DNA from: Symbiodinium natans
Lineage: Eukaryota > Sar > Dinophyceae > Suessiales > Symbiodiniaceae
Direction of reading: 5' to 3'
Length of the DNA: 64,000 bases
Assembly (NCBI GenBank): GCA_905221605.1
Contig: CAJNDS010002130.1
Location: forward strand, 343,501 to 407,500
Shown: positions 39,597 to 49,329 of the stretch, one piece after another
Numbering within the stretch: the stretch's first letter is position 1
Layout: each line of letters opens with the position of its first letter
Notes under the pieces: generated by a model
Database searches by the model: none
Told to the model about the DNA's origin: nothing
Seen by the model: the letters and a program-made list of their open reading frames with translations, nothing else
Program-made: the position numbers and the translations under genes

Positions 39597-40164
39597 GTAT
39601 CCAAGGGCTTAGGGTTTAGGATTTTTTTGTGGTGTGACTTATTCTTCGGAGATTCTCTAAGTGATGGTCCACTTTGGGATTCCGATCTTAGTAGGCCCAA
39701 ACAGGGCCCACCGTTTAGAGAGCTCCCTCTTACCACCCACAACCGCTTATTTGAGATTGTTGTTCCTTCCAGCAAAAACCCAGCATTCTCGAGATTGTTG
39801 CTAGTGGTGACAATAGTCAGAATTGTTGTGATTAGCTCCTCCCCGGCTACACCCCTCCAGACTTAGACCCTAAACCCTAAGCCCTAAACATCCCCAAACC
39901 CAAGCCCTTGAGACCCTGAACCTTTAAGAGCCCGCACCGCCCAAAAAGACCCTTAGCCCCCCATTAAGCCCCCCAAGATCCTACTTCCCCTCCCCCTTCA
40001 CAAACCGCACCCTGTAAACCCCATAAATCCCAACATTTCTTCCTGATAATGTTTGTTTTTACTTCTTCTTGATTCGTAGGAAGATGGTAGGTATAGCTCT
40101 GGTGATCACACGAAACTGTTAAACCCGGAGCCCAACACCCTTAATCCCTTAGTCATTGAACGCC

Positions 40165-40286
40165 CAAAACCCTAAACCCTAAACCCTAAGCCCTAAGCCC
40201 TAAGCCCTAAACCCTAAACCCTAACCCTAAACCCTAAACCCTAAACCCTAAACCCTAAACCCTAAACCCTAAACCCTAAACCCTAG
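40165..40286. repeat. Interstitial telomeric tract, CCCTAAA orientation
   Basis: About 17 CCCTAAA-type units. Upstream 39865-40040 is degenerate C-rich sequence without an exon. Confidence 0.95.
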
Positions 40287-40297
40287 AAGCCCAAGAG

Positions 40298-40406
40298 CCA
40301 GCTGGGAGGCGCTGGATGCCATCGTCGCTTCAAGCGACAAGCCACTCGAGGTCCTGGCGGAATTGGCGTCCGCCCCTGATCCGGATGAGGAGGACTCTGA
40401 GCAAAG
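40298..40406 (+). CDS. Exon framed by telomeric repeats, acidic
   Basis: Reads SWEALDAIVASSDKPLEVLA then ELASAPDPDEEDSEQ. Acceptor AAGCCCAAGAG. The donor is not a clear GT. CCCTAAA left, TTTAGGG from 40460. Confidence 0.55.
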
Positions 40407-40459
40407 GGGAGCTTTTTTCCTGAGGGAGATTGAGGCCTTATGGAGGGACAGAAACGAAA

Positions 40460-40560
40460 CTTTAGGGTTTGGGGTTTAGGGTTTGGGGGTTTGGGGGTTT
40501 TGGGGGCTTGGGAGTTTGGGGGTTTGGGGGTTTGAGGGTTTGGGGCTTAGGGTTTCTCGG
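40460..40560. repeat. TTTAGGG-derived tract
   Basis: TTTAGGG, TTTGGGG and GTTTGGGG units. Confidence 0.8.
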
Positions 40561-40648
40561 GTCTTAGGAGGTTCTGGGTCGGGGAGTAAGGGCGAGTATC
40601 CGAGCTGCCTGGGTATGGCAACCTGCGGCATTTAAGGCCTCGGGCCAG

Positions 40649-40685
40649 GAGCCCAGAAAAGTCATCCCCCTTTTCGATGGTTTAA
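40649..40685 (+). CDS. Short exon
   Basis: Acceptor ...CCTCGGGCCAG and donor GTAGGC. Reads EPRKVIPLFDGL. Confidence 0.45.
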
Positions 40686-40695
40686 GTAGGCTAGA

Positions 40696-40781
40696 AACCC
40701 TAAAAAACCCTAAACCCTAAACCCTAAACCCTAAACCCTAAACCCTAAACCCTAAACCCTAAACCCTAAACCCTAAACCCT
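40696..40781. repeat. Interstitial telomeric tract, CCCTAAA orientation
   Basis: About 12 CCCTAAA units ending CCCTAG, the acceptor of exon 40784. Confidence 0.95.
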
Positions 40782-40783
40782 AG

Positions 40784-40883
40784 ACCTTGGGATGCTGAAA
40801 TTAAAGAAGTTTGGTGCGGCGTGCAGGACCTCGTGCATGTGGCCAGGGACAGCTTTGCCCGGCAGGGCTTCCGGCACCTTCGA
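40784..40883 (+). CDS. Exon framed by telomeric repeats
   Basis: Best frame reads DAEIKEVWCGVQDLVHVARD then SFARQGFRHLRE. A second open frame starts at the same acceptor. CCCTAAA left; TTTAGGG-like tract from 40918. Confidence 0.5.
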
Positions 40884-40917
40884 GAGTTTTTTTTTTTTTT
40901 TCGGGGGGGGGGGGGCT

Positions 40918-41030
40918 TTTGGGTTTACGGATTTAGGGTTTGGGGTTTAGGGTTCAGGGATTTAGGGTTTAGGGATTTCGGGATTTAAGGTTTATTTACG
41001 GTGTAGGGTTTGGGGGGGTTTGCTGTTAAT
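40918..41030. repeat. TTTAGGG-derived tract
   Basis: TTTAGGG, TTCAGGG and ATTTAGGG units after T and G homopolymers. Confidence 0.75.
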
Positions 41031-41090
41031 GGTGCCTGGTAAGCAGGGGAGTGGGGGGGAATTAGGGTAGGTATTGCTTCTGGGGTAAAC

Positions 41091-41381
41091 ATGCAAAATC
41101 GTGATGGGGATCCCCCCTAAGCCTGGTTCTCATGCAACGTCCAAAGAGAGCACGGGTCTTTTCCAAACCCGAGCTCCGGCAGTAAGGTATAGCCAGACGC
41201 TTCAGGAGCAGGAGCCGAGTACTGGCTGAAGCCTCCTTGAGGCCGCTCTCAGAATCCGAATTCTGGGGAGCCTGGAGCCTTGTGAGCCTCTCCTGGTGCC
41301 ACGGGCGGTGCGCACGCTTGGTCTCGGCGTCTCGGAGGCACGCGGCGTGAGGGAAGAGGGTCGAGCTCTCTTGATCCTCGG
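41091..41381 (-). CDS. Exon on minus strand, about 95 codons
   Basis: Minus acceptor ACTAGCCCAG. Reads EDQESSTLFPHAACLRDAET, KRAHRPWHQERLTRLQAPQN and RLLLLKRLAIPYCRSSGLEK. Codons strongly C/G-biased on this strand; possible donor GTTTAC. The best minus-strand exon in the window. Product unrecognised. Confidence 0.55.
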
Positions 41382-41548
41382 CTGGGCTAGTATCACCTTG
41401 TTGTTGCGTCGGAAACCGGGGGCTGCCCAACGACGGCAGCTTTGGAGTGTAGCCAAAGGATGATCCTTATGAGCCTGACGTGTTCATCTGGCTATAAGTA
41501 TAGTTTGGGGCTACTTGAGAAGGAGCGGGTCTGCGAGGGTTCACGCCC

Positions 41549-42079
41549 ATGCTCCTGAATTCCGTGGGAAGCCCAAGTCGCGGAGAGCTCCCTGGAGAGC
41601 TCCTCTGTTTGCGGAGGCCACAAGGACACCTTACCTTACAGGCTGACAGGCTGCCCTTTTTTTGTGGGGCACCGGAGACGATGAAGATGCGACACCACGC
41701 GATCCTGGAGTCTTCGACGTGCGGGCCCAGCTGTTTTGAGTCTGGGTGTTGTTGGCTCTTGCAGTTCCCTGTGGCCTTCCGGCAGCCTTGGCCCACTTCA
41801 GCCAGACTGCGAGCTGTCGACGCCTCTCCGGGCTCCGGCTGGATCGAAATCTCACTGTCTCTGGAGAAGCAGGCCCTGACCCTCAAGCCCGAGGCCTACC
41901 TCGCAGGATCTCGCTTCCCTGAATTATCCGGTTCAGTTACCCGGTTCAGTGTTCGTGAAGCTTGCGATCGCAATCATGAAGAAAGTTCTTATTCCTCCTC
42001 TTCCTTGCACCGAGAAACGACAGCACAGCTGGCGGCAAATCTGATCAGCAGCGCGAAAAGAGTAGCCCGCGAACCCTGA
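41549..42079 (+). CDS. Longest convincing single ORF, 176 codons
   Basis: ATG to TGA with coding-type codon use throughout. Starts MLLNSVGSPSRGELPGELLC, includes VDASPGSGWIEISLSLEKQA and ends AANLISSAKRVAREP. Cys-rich in the middle (SCFESGCC). It could be an intronless gene or a large exon. No family recognised. The minus strand is also partly open. Confidence 0.5.
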   Translation: MLLNSVGSPSRGELPGELLCLRRPQGHLTLQADRLPFFCGAPETMKMRHHAILESSTCGPSCFESGCCWLLQFPVAFRQPWPTSARLRAVDASPGSGWIEISLSLEKQALTLKPEAYLAGSRFPELSGSVTRFSVREACDRNHEESSYSSSSLHRETTAQLAANLISSAKRVAREP

Positions 42080-42164
42080 ACAGGGTTGGAAGGACCCGCT
42101 TGCTGCGCAGGCAATTGTAGCTCCGACTTTGCTACAGATCTTGGCCTGGATGTGCTAAGCCCGA

Positions 42165-42357
42165 AAACCCAACCCCTAGACCCTTAAACCCTTAAACCCT
42201 GACCCCTAAACCCTGAACCCTAAACCCTAAACCCTAAACCCTGAACCCTAAACCTTGAACCCTGAAGCCTGAACCCTAAACCTTGAACCCTGAAGCCTGA
42301 ACCCTAAACCTTGAACCCTGAACCCTGAAGCCTGAAGCCTGAAGCCTGAAGCCTGCT
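42165..42357. repeat. Telomere-variant tract: CCCTAAA to CCCTGAAGCCTGAA
   Basis: CCCTAAA units grade into CCTTGAACCCTGAAGCCTGA higher-order units and finally CCTGAAG. Confidence 0.9.
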
Positions 42358-42360
42358 TCG

Positions 42361-42435
42361 CTGGGTTTGGGGCTTCCACTTGTGGCCTCATCCGGCTGTG
42401 TGATTGCCCTTAGAGAGCTCCCCCACCCCTTGTGA
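42361..42435 (+). CDS. Terminal exon-like segment after a telomeric tract
   Basis: Reads LGLGLPLVASSGCVIALREL then PHPL and TGA. TTTAGGG-like sequence follows at 42470. Confidence 0.45.
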   Translation: MGLGLPLVASSGCVIALRELPHPL

Positions 42436-42651
42436 AGAAAAAGTTCTTGTAGGCTTTGGCTGAATCTGGGTTTCAGGTTTAGGGCTTGGGGGGTTTTGGT
42501 GTTTTTTGAAGTGGATGTCGGTGGCCCAGAGTTGCAAGGGAGGGTTTGTCGGTTTGAGGGTTTGAGGGTTTTGAGGGTTTGAGGGTTCGTCTAGGAGACT
42601 TCAGGCTCAACTGCCCCACTTGCATGGCTGAGATTTCATGTCGCCGTGCCG

Positions 42652-42838
42652 TTTACCCTAAACCCCTCTGAACCCCAAACCCCTAACCCCAAACCCTTTG
42701 ACCCCTCAACCCTAAGCCCGAAACCCTAACCCCAAACCCCAAAACCCTGAAACCCTAAAGCCCTAAACCCGAAACCCTAAACCCTAAACCCTAAACCCCA
42801 AACCCTAAACCCTAAACCCCCAAAGCCTTCAACCCTAG
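42652..42838. repeat. Telomere-derived tract, CCCTAAA orientation
   Basis: CCCTAAA, CCCCAAA, CCCGAAA and CCCTGAAA units. Confidence 0.9.
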
Positions 42839-42854
42839 GCCGACCTAAACCCTG

Positions 42855-42917
42855 CGCTTCTGCAATGCCGGGAGGCATCCGCGGCTTTCCCGCAGCTTCC
42901 CTTTGAGACGCGAAGTG
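42855..42917 (+). CDS. Exon framed by telomeric repeats
   Basis: Reads LQCREASAAFPQLPFETRS with donor GTGTTT; another frame is also open. CCCTAAA left, TTTAGGG right. Confidence 0.45.
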
Positions 42918-42926
42918 GTGTTTTTT

Positions 42927-42968
42927 GGGTTTAGGGTTTAGGGTTTTAGGGTTTAGGGTTTCGGGTGG
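42927..42968. repeat. Interstitial telomeric tract, TTTAGGG orientation
   Basis: Five TTTAGGG-type units. From 42970 to 43750 there are competing ORFs on both strands, none well supported. Confidence 0.9.
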
Positions 42969-43809
42969 GGGATGGTTTCTAGAGGGTTCAGAAACTTATC
43001 TGCACGGTCTTGTTTGTTGGGTTCGGGTCTGCTAGGAACGCGAGGCAAAGCCAGATCCTACTAAAAATTGCCCGACTAGAGTCACTAGAGGGCTGTAGCA
43101 TGTTTGAGAAGAGGTGTCCACATGCGAATAGTTGGGGGTAGGGAAGGGCGTTTTTCGATGTGAAGTTGCCAGCAGTGAGCAAAGTCTCACCATCCGAGGC
43201 CTTGCAGAAGAGGTACGCTGTTCACAGTGCTATGTAATACTCTAAATTCTGGATTGGGAAACGAAGCTTCAGGGGTTGACACCCCAAAAAAAGCTCTCAA
43301 AACACCAAGCTTTGCACGTGTAGTGGAGGCATCAGAGTTGGAGGGCTCCAGGTCGAATGCGGTAGAATACGATACAAGTAGGGAGGGACATCTCCCCGTT
43401 CCATTCGTGCAGCCACGCACAGATTGGAGAAAGAGGCATGTAGCAGCGGACAATTCAATAAATCGTTGCCCGGAATAGCAAGTAGAAGTAAGCCGTAAGT
43501 GTAGCTCGAGCTGCAGGGCGCAGACAGGATCCCCGAAGACGCTCCTGCACGAGGGTTGTTGATGCTTTTGAAACATTCCACGTGGCTTCGAGCGAGAGCG
43601 AAAAGTAGTCATCGGCTATGCCCTAGTGGACAAGCCTTGGCTGCACTTCGGATGTCATGTCTTGCTGATCTTTGCCTTTGCAGGCTAAAGAGGTGCCAGT
43701 TCAAGAACATGGGTTCCATTCCATTGTTGTCCATTTCGTCTCAGGAGTTGCCCACTCTAAGCCCTAAACCCTAAAGGCCCTAAACCCTGCACCCACCCTC
43801 ACCCTCAAG

Positions 43810-43884
43810 TCGCCTCCTCGCCATTCGGCTCTGGGCATCGTTAGCTCTGCCCTCCAGCGGAGCACAACGAAGCGGCTGTGCTGA
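43810..43884 (+). CDS. Terminal exon framed by telomeric repeats
   Basis: Acceptor CACCCTCAAG. Reads SPPRHSALGIVSSALQRSTT then KRLC and TGA. CCCTAAA left (43755-43790), TTTAGGG right (43906-43955). Confidence 0.5.
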   Translation, partial: SPPRHSALGIVSSALQRSTTKRLC

Positions 43885-43905
43885 TGATTTGGGGTTCGCC
43901 TGATG

Positions 43906-43955
43906 AATGAGGTTTAGGGTGTAGGGTTTGGGGTTTTGGGGTTTAGGGTTTACTT
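43906..43955. repeat. TTTAGGG-type tract
   Basis: GGTTTAGGGTGTAGGGTTTGG units. Confidence 0.85.
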
Positions 43956-44443
43956 CGACATGTTGCAGGTCACTCACACACTGTTTTTGTGCAGGCTCTG
44001 TCAGGTTGAAGTGTGCGTAACATGCGCCCTTCTGCACACGACGTTAGGAGACGTTCAGGTCATTTTGTGGCTGCCCAGGTGGTAGGCCTCCGGTACACCT
44101 GACAAGCATCATCCGGTTAGGGTTCTCAGAGGTTTAGGGTGAGGTGACACCTGATGCGGTTCAGGGTTGTACGACTTTGACGGGGTTTCGGGCTGGAGTT
44201 GTCATAGGGTTCTGGGGCTTTGCCGGGTGACGGTCCCACTGTTCAAAAGGTTTGGGTTTCAGCCCTTGTGTGGTTCTTCAGCGTCGACGCTTGTCGATGT
44301 GAAGCAACTAGCAAGCCCGATCGGAGAAGTGTTCAGCAGGTGGCCCAAGACCCCAAAACGACCCTCGAGCGCCCCCAGCCAGCTTTCCCTAAACCCTAAA
44401 CAATCCCTAAACCCTGAACCCAAACCCCTTCTTTTTTGCTGAG

Positions 44444-44531
44444 CCTCATGAGGTCCCAAGGCCCACGGACATGGGGGGAGCGCTCGGAGCTGAGGACAGT
44501 GAGGCGCAAGTTTGGCAGGTCTATTCACGAG
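44444..44531 (+). CDS. Internal exon
   Basis: Acceptor CTTCTTTTTTGCTGAG and donor GTATCT. Reads PHEVPRPTDMGGALGAEDSE then AQVWQVYSR. A short CCCTAAA tract precedes it. Confidence 0.55.
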
Positions 44532-45245
44532 GTATCTTGAGCGTCGGCAGAGGAGCCCTCGACCCTAAGCCCTAAACCCGAAACCTTAAACGCTAAACTC
44601 AATGAAGCCCGTGGTTTCTTCTCCAGGTCTTGGTGCCATTTATTGAAATTGCCGGTAGAACCGTTGGTATCGGCAAGGGAAAGAGGCCGTTATTCTTGAC
44701 ATCAAACGAAAAGCCGAGACAACATGTCAGGCTCTACGCTGCTTATTGGAAGGGGGAATCCCAAGACAATGCTAGTAGATACACCACAAAGGAAAAACAA
44801 CACTCATACCTTAGGTTTAATTTTGGGGGCATCAAGCCCAGTATACTATGCGCATCAAATTCAGTTTTACCACTATAGTCAGTATTCATTGTTTCCTGCG
44901 CTGCTTATGGGTGGGGGTGGGGAGGGGGGGGGGGAGGGCGAAATCCCAAGACAATATATAAGAGAAGCCCTTTTTTGAAATAACTCTCATGTTTCAAGTT
45001 TTGCTTTTCGGGTATGACGTGCATTGCTTTGCTTGTTGGGAGGCTTCGCTTAAGAGAGGATATTGTGGATAAAGCATAACGAGGAGATCAGGTTCTGCTT
45101 CTTTGAGGGGATAGAATATGCCTGAAACTGGTATTTTCGCATCACAAGTCTCATTATATAGATACGACTGAACCCGATAACGAATTCCTGTTTAAGACGG
45201 CAAGTACTTAGTCAGAATCAGGGATCTGAGATCTGGACTACCTCG

Positions 45246-45413
45246 ACCCCAGATTGGTAGAATGAATCTGGAGAACCGGGACCCTATGCTCCAGACTCCA
45301 GATTACCAGAGTGAATCTGGAGTACCGGGCCCCGGACCCCGACTCCAGATTACGGACTCCAGATTCTGGAGTTCGAGGCCTCGGTACTCCAGATTCATTC
45401 TGGAAATCTGGGG
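45246..45413. repeat. Palindromic cluster of CTCCAGATT/AATCTGGAG motifs
   Basis: About 32-bp arms: CCCCAGATTGGTAGAATGAA at the left and TTCATTCTGGAAATCTGGGG at the right, nearly inverse. At least four more CTCCAGATT or AATCTGGAG copies lie between. Could fold as a long hairpin. Confidence 0.8.
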
Positions 45414-45501
45414 TCTGGAAATGTGTGGATCATGTCAAAGGGGGGGGGGGGTTGGGGTGATGGGGGGTGGGGGAGAGTATATATATCTGACTTGGGCCAA
45501 G

Positions 45502-45553
45502 GCTCTCCCGCAAGTCCGCCGGCCTCGAAGCCAATGGCCTGGGCCGCAGAAGG
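45502..45553 (+). CDS. Short exon
   Basis: Acceptor ...ACTTGGGCCAAG and donor GTTTTT. Reads LSRKSAGLEANGLGRR. Confidence 0.45.
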
Positions 45554-45867
45554 GTTTTTTGTGCTCTTATAGCAACCCCGCCAGCTTACCTTTCGATTGC
45601 TACGGTGGTTATGGCATGATGGCCAGGGTCTAGGGTTTAGTAGGGTTTAGGGTTTCAGGGCTATTATGAGACTCCTCCTAAGGCCTATCAAGCCTCGGGT
45701 GCCTCGCAGCTTTGGGGGCATCTTCAGGGGACTCAAGGGTCTTCACGGCTCCGAAATTTGTAGGGCTCAGAGCTTGGGCGTGAAGATGCGCAGGTTCCGG
45801 CAAATGTGACAGACACAGCTGTTTCATGTGGCAACTTCCGTAGCTTCCGGGTGGGCTCTATACTGTT

Positions 45868-45985
45868 ATAGATCATCGTCACGACGGTTACTTTGATTGC
45901 TATGGTTGTGGTTCTTATGCTCGTTATGGTTGCTGTCGTTATGATGGTGATTACGGTTCTTATGCCGAAAGCTCTGAAGACCTCG
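45868..45985. repeat. Triplet-phased Tyr/Ser-type repeat
   Basis: GGTTCTTATG/GGTTGTGG-like units in 3-bp phase; resembles the minus strand of 14740-14950. Confidence 0.45.
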
Positions 45986-46185
45986 CAACTCCAAAATTGA
46001 GCAACCCCAGAAACCCAAAAAGTCCTGAGTCAAGACGAACCCTAAACATCCCCAAGAACCCACAACACATTAAGAACTCCAAAGTCGTTCAAGTACCCTA
46101 AACGCCCCAAAGTTCCTCCAAAAACCCAAAGACCCTAAGAAATCCCTCCAAAGACCCCTTGAAACGAACCTCCGCCTTCCTCCAG

Positions 46186-46237
46186 GCTGGGTTGGCCTGC
46201 ATCCGATGGCCTTCATGTGTGCCTCAGTCATGAAAGG
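46186..46237 (+). CDS. Short exon before a TTTAGGG tract
   Basis: Acceptor ...GCCTTCCTCCAG and donor GTAGTT. Reads LGWPASDGLHVCLSHER. A TTTAGGG tract lies at 46253-46285. Confidence 0.4.
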
Positions 46238-46664
46238 GTAGTTTATTGTGGTTTTAGGGTTTAGGGTTTAGGGTTTAGGGTCTCTGGTTCTGAGGGTTCT
46301 GATGAGTACTTCTTTGAATCATGATGAGGGGAAGCCACCCAGAGAGTCGAGGACTTCAAGGGTTCGCGGCCAGAGCCCAGGTGTGCCAGTGCGCACCACC
46401 GTGTTTCTGGGAGGGCTTAGCCCGGCAGCCCAGCGCTTTTTTTTGCTGTGCGTGTCTTGCACCTTGCGCACATGAGCGATGGGTCATAGGCGCAAAGTGA
46501 GAAGAGACGAAGCCGCGGCCGGCGTGAGCCAAGGCTGCGTGGCGCTAGGCCTCTTTCTGCTGCGCTGGCCCCAGGCGGTGGAGGAGGACCCCCCCCCCCA
46601 ATGCTTCGCTGCCTCAAATCCTGGCCTTTTGCGGAGAGTACCTTTTAGGACCTTTGTTTCGCAG

Positions 46665-46777
46665 TTGCAGTTTCTGGGGGCACGTTGGCAAGAAGAAGTT
46701 GCGACGCGGCAGGATCGCCGGGCCTTTGTGGGCGGCTACTCGGACTGGAGCCGGGCGCTGCAGCTTGGCATCTTTAC
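46665..46777 (+). CDS. Internal exon
   Basis: Acceptor ACCTTTGTTTCGCAG and donor GTGTGT. Reads LQFLGARWQEEVATRQDRRA then FVGGYSDWSRALQLGIF. Strong codon bias. Product unrecognised. Confidence 0.6.
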
Positions 46778-47354
46778 GTGTGTGCTTGTGGCATCGCTTT
46801 AACTTCGTGCGAATATTGCCCGAAGTTCAAGAAGAGTTGGTTGCAAAGAGATGCTCTTCCTTTGTGTTAGTTCGGTTGCAGCATATCTCATTCTCTACTC
46901 CGTGCATCTACGGTGTGGGTTGCAGCATGACCAATGTGTGGGACGGCACCCTTGAAAGCATGCTCATTTGGGGTGGCGAGTTGGATCTCTCCTCTTCCTT
47001 GGCAGATTTTGTTGCTTTGATGGTGCTGCAAAGGATTGGAGGCTTTGGGAAGTGAAGTCGCTCGGTGTCGCGCCGTGCCGTAAGTCATGCCCGCTACGCT
47101 TCCTTTTGAGTTTCAGGAAGCGTATGACCTCACCAACCTTTCTTCTCAGCCTAAGTAAACATCAATACGCACAATCAAAATGTACAGGACTACTTCAGCA
47201 CCACCATTCATATATGCTTCTCAAAATACCCACCAATATCATTCCCTTATTCCTCTTATCTTTATCGTCCCAACTAAGCGATTCAAGATACCCAACAGCG
47301 CTACCCCTTAGAATCGTCATTCAATTCACGACTGAAGCTACACAAAGTATCCCT

Positions 47355-47470
47355 AAACCTTAGACCCTAAACCCTCAACCCTAAACCCTAAAACCCTAAA
47401 CCCTAAACCCTAAACCCTAAACCCTAAACCCTAAACCCTAAACCCTAAACCCTAAACCCTAAACCCTTCC
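47355..47470. repeat. Interstitial telomeric tract, CCCTAAA orientation
   Basis: About 16 CCCTAAA units, then CCCCAAACCAG, the acceptor of exon 47491. Confidence 0.95.
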
Positions 47471-47490
47471 GCCCCCAAACCCCAAACCAG

Positions 47491-47580
47491 GATCGACATC
47501 CTTGAGCTGTCAGCCCGGAGCTCGGAGTCCTTTGGAGCTTCGGAATTTTCGTCTGGCGTTCATGGAAGGGCGGTTTCCGG
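47491..47580 (+). CDS. Exon framed exactly by telomeric repeats
   Basis: Reads IDILELSARSSESFGASEFS then SGVHGRAVS. Acceptor CAAACCAG at the end of a CCCTAAA tract; donor GTTTAGGG at the start of a TTTAGGG tract. Product unrecognised. Confidence 0.65.
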
Positions 47581-47637
47581 GTTTAGGGTTTAGGGTTTAG
47601 GGTTTAGGGTTTAGGGTTTAGGGTTTAGGGTTTAGGG
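47581..47637. repeat. Interstitial telomeric tract, TTTAGGG orientation
   Basis: Eight perfect TTTAGGG units starting at the donor of exon 47491. Confidence 0.97.
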
Positions 47638-47735
47638 GTACCTCATTGGGGTCCTTATTCCAAGGGAATCGCGCTATTTGGGGGTTTGTGTTCGGGGCTC
47701 CGCATTCTGGTAAACTATTTGGGCTCAATACAGGG
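47638..47735. mobile_element. Family C element
   Basis: GGTACCTCATTGGGGTCC, AAGGGAATCGCGCTATTTGG and terminal TCTGGTAAAC; directly abuts the telomeric tract. Confidence 0.5.
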
Positions 47736-47974
47736 GCCCGAGTTGTGTTGAGGGGGTATGTAGTGTAGTTTATGTTATTCCTGCATTGGGGTGGTGAGGG
47801 GATCGTCCGGTGGCGGGGGGGGCTGTTGATTTTGCGTCGCCTGCCCTTGGCAGGCTCGTCTGACCCCAACCTCTAACCTCTCAAACGTTGAAACCCTTTA
47901 AGCCCTAAGCACTGAGAAATGCCGAAGTCCTAACTCCCAAGTCCCGAAACCTAAAGAAGCCCCTTGCGCTCTAG

Positions 47975-48108
47975 GACGTATAGGATCGATTGCAAACGGC
48001 ATGCCCGCTGCCGCTCAAGCTTACATGGCCCAGCATCTGAAGTCCAAGCCCAATCTGCTCAGGCAGTTGTCTGGGGCTTCCTGGGGGCCATGGGTGCCCT
48101 GTACATGA
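47975..48108 (+). CDS. Exon-like segment with apparent frameshift
   Basis: Acceptor CTTGCGCTCTAG. Reads GSIANGMPAAAQAYMAQHLK then SKPNLLRQ. After 48065 the coding-like frame shifts, giving AVVWGFLGAMGALYMKARS to 48125, a hydrophobic helix. Either a 1-nt indel or two overlapping alternatives. Confidence 0.5.
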
Positions 48109-48130
48109 AGGCTCGCAGCTTGTTGTTCAG

Positions 48131-48210
48131 GGTTTGGGGTTTAGGGTTTAGGGTTTAGGGTTTAGGATTAAGGGTTTAGGGTTTAGGGTTTAGGATTAAG
48201 GGTTTAGGGT
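48131..48210. repeat. Interstitial telomeric tract, TTTAGGG orientation
   Basis: TTTAGGG units with two ATTAAGGG variants in a repeated block. Confidence 0.95.
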
Positions 48211-48249
48211 ATCCCATGTACGGAACCCGGAACTCATGGGTCCCCCAAG

Positions 48250-48336
48250 CCCCCTATGGCCACCTTCGGCGCGAGGAGAGCTTCCTCCGTGCTTTCTTCT
48301 ACTACGAGGCGCCATGGTGGGAGTGTGCGAAACTAG
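48250..48336 (+). CDS. Exon-like segment
   Basis: Acceptor TCCCCCAAG. Reads YGHLRREESFLRAFFYYEAP then WWECAKL. Convincing peptide, but a TTTAGGG tract lies on its left, an exception to the usual order. Runs into a family C element. Confidence 0.5.
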   Translation, partial: PPMATFGARRASSVLSSTTRRHGGSVRN

Positions 48337-48339
48337 GGG

Positions 48340-48420
48340 GCCCTGAATATAGACCCCCCAAAGAGTAGCATGCCCTTACAATGAGGATTTCAGTAAGGTA
48401 AACCCCTCATGTTGGGAGCT
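48340..48420. mobile_element. Family C element (degenerate)
   Basis: GACCCCCCAAAGAGTAGCAT and CAGTAAGGTAAACCCC. Confidence 0.45.
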
Positions 48421-48930
48421 GCTCCAGCCCTTTGTTACCGGAGATTCGTGTTTGGTGTTTTGAGGGGTTCAACCCTTTCCCGGAGATTCATGTTTAGGGC
48501 TTTTAGGGGTTCAAGGGGTGTGTGGGCTAAGGGTTAGGGATTTTTTCAGGGGGTTGAGACTGTTTAGCAGACTTGGCACACAACCCGAGTTGCTGGTAGC
48601 TCCCGGGATCTTTCTCATCAGTCAAGTTCTTTTAGGACGTACATTGGGGTGTGTTTTGAATCATGGGCAGTTTTGGGGCCTCTGTGCTAGTTAGATTCCC
48701 TTTTTTCCCTAAACCCCGCATACTTTTCCCATGGCCTGCTGGCTCCCTGTGGAAGGTGGCTCGTGTGGCTGCCTGGCTGCTGACATACCTCCTTGATGCC
48801 CCCTGGCATGGCAAAGAAGGCAGAAAGAGCCCAAAAAGCAAAGCCTTTAGTCCTAAACTTGGATGAAACCCTAGGCCTTAAGCCCTAAATAGACCGGAAG
48901 CCTAAACCTTAAATCTCAAGCCCTGAAATC

Positions 48931-48987
48931 CCTGTTGCCCTCGCGGCCTTCTGTCGACGTCAACTTCTGAGGCGCCCCTCCTTGTAA
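48931..48987 (+). CDS. Terminal exon-like segment
   Basis: Reads PVALAAFCRRQLLRRPSL then TAA, after degenerate CCCTAAA units at 48850-48930. Confidence 0.4.
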   Translation, partial: PVALAAFCRRQLLRRPSL

Positions 48988-49090
48988 ACTGCGAGCGCGC
49001 GGCTGAGTGTCATCTGATGTTCAGAGTCCCGGGAGCAAGATTCACAGGAACCCTGGACCTTAAACCCTAGACCCCCGAACCCTAAACAAG

Positions 49091-49152
49091 GTCAGCCTCA
49101 CAGTCGCAACCTCTCAAGAGTACATTTCGCGGTTCGCAGGTTGTTTTACCTG
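49091..49152 (+). CDS. Internal exon
   Basis: Acceptor CCCTAAACAAG and donor GTGACT. Reads VSLTVATSQEYISRFAGCFT. A different frame is open downstream to 49309 and may hold another exon. Confidence 0.5.
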
Positions 49153-49329
49153 GTGACTTGGGTGGTGCGGGACTTGTTGACTTCGAGTCTGCGCGCCACA
49201 TGTTTCCCACGAGCCACACCGACATTTTGTGGCCTGAGGAGATTTGCACAACTTCGTGGGCAATAAAAGGGGATCTTACTAATCATTTTTTCAAGCTCTC
49301 ATCGTAAACCCGGTTAGTACGACACTCGA

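Noticed and set aside
43187-43612. 141-codon minus ORF and an 83-codon plus ORF on the opposite strand
   Set aside because: Both are open, neither has convincing splice borders or codon bias; left unannotated.
44627-44695. VLVPFIEIAGRTVGIGKGK after a good acceptor
   Set aside because: Codon use is weak and the phase does not fit the preceding exon 44444-44531.
48663-48866. 67-codon ORF with PWPAGSLWKVARVAAWLLTY
   Set aside because: Attractive peptide but no clear splice borders, and the codons near its ends are not coding-like.
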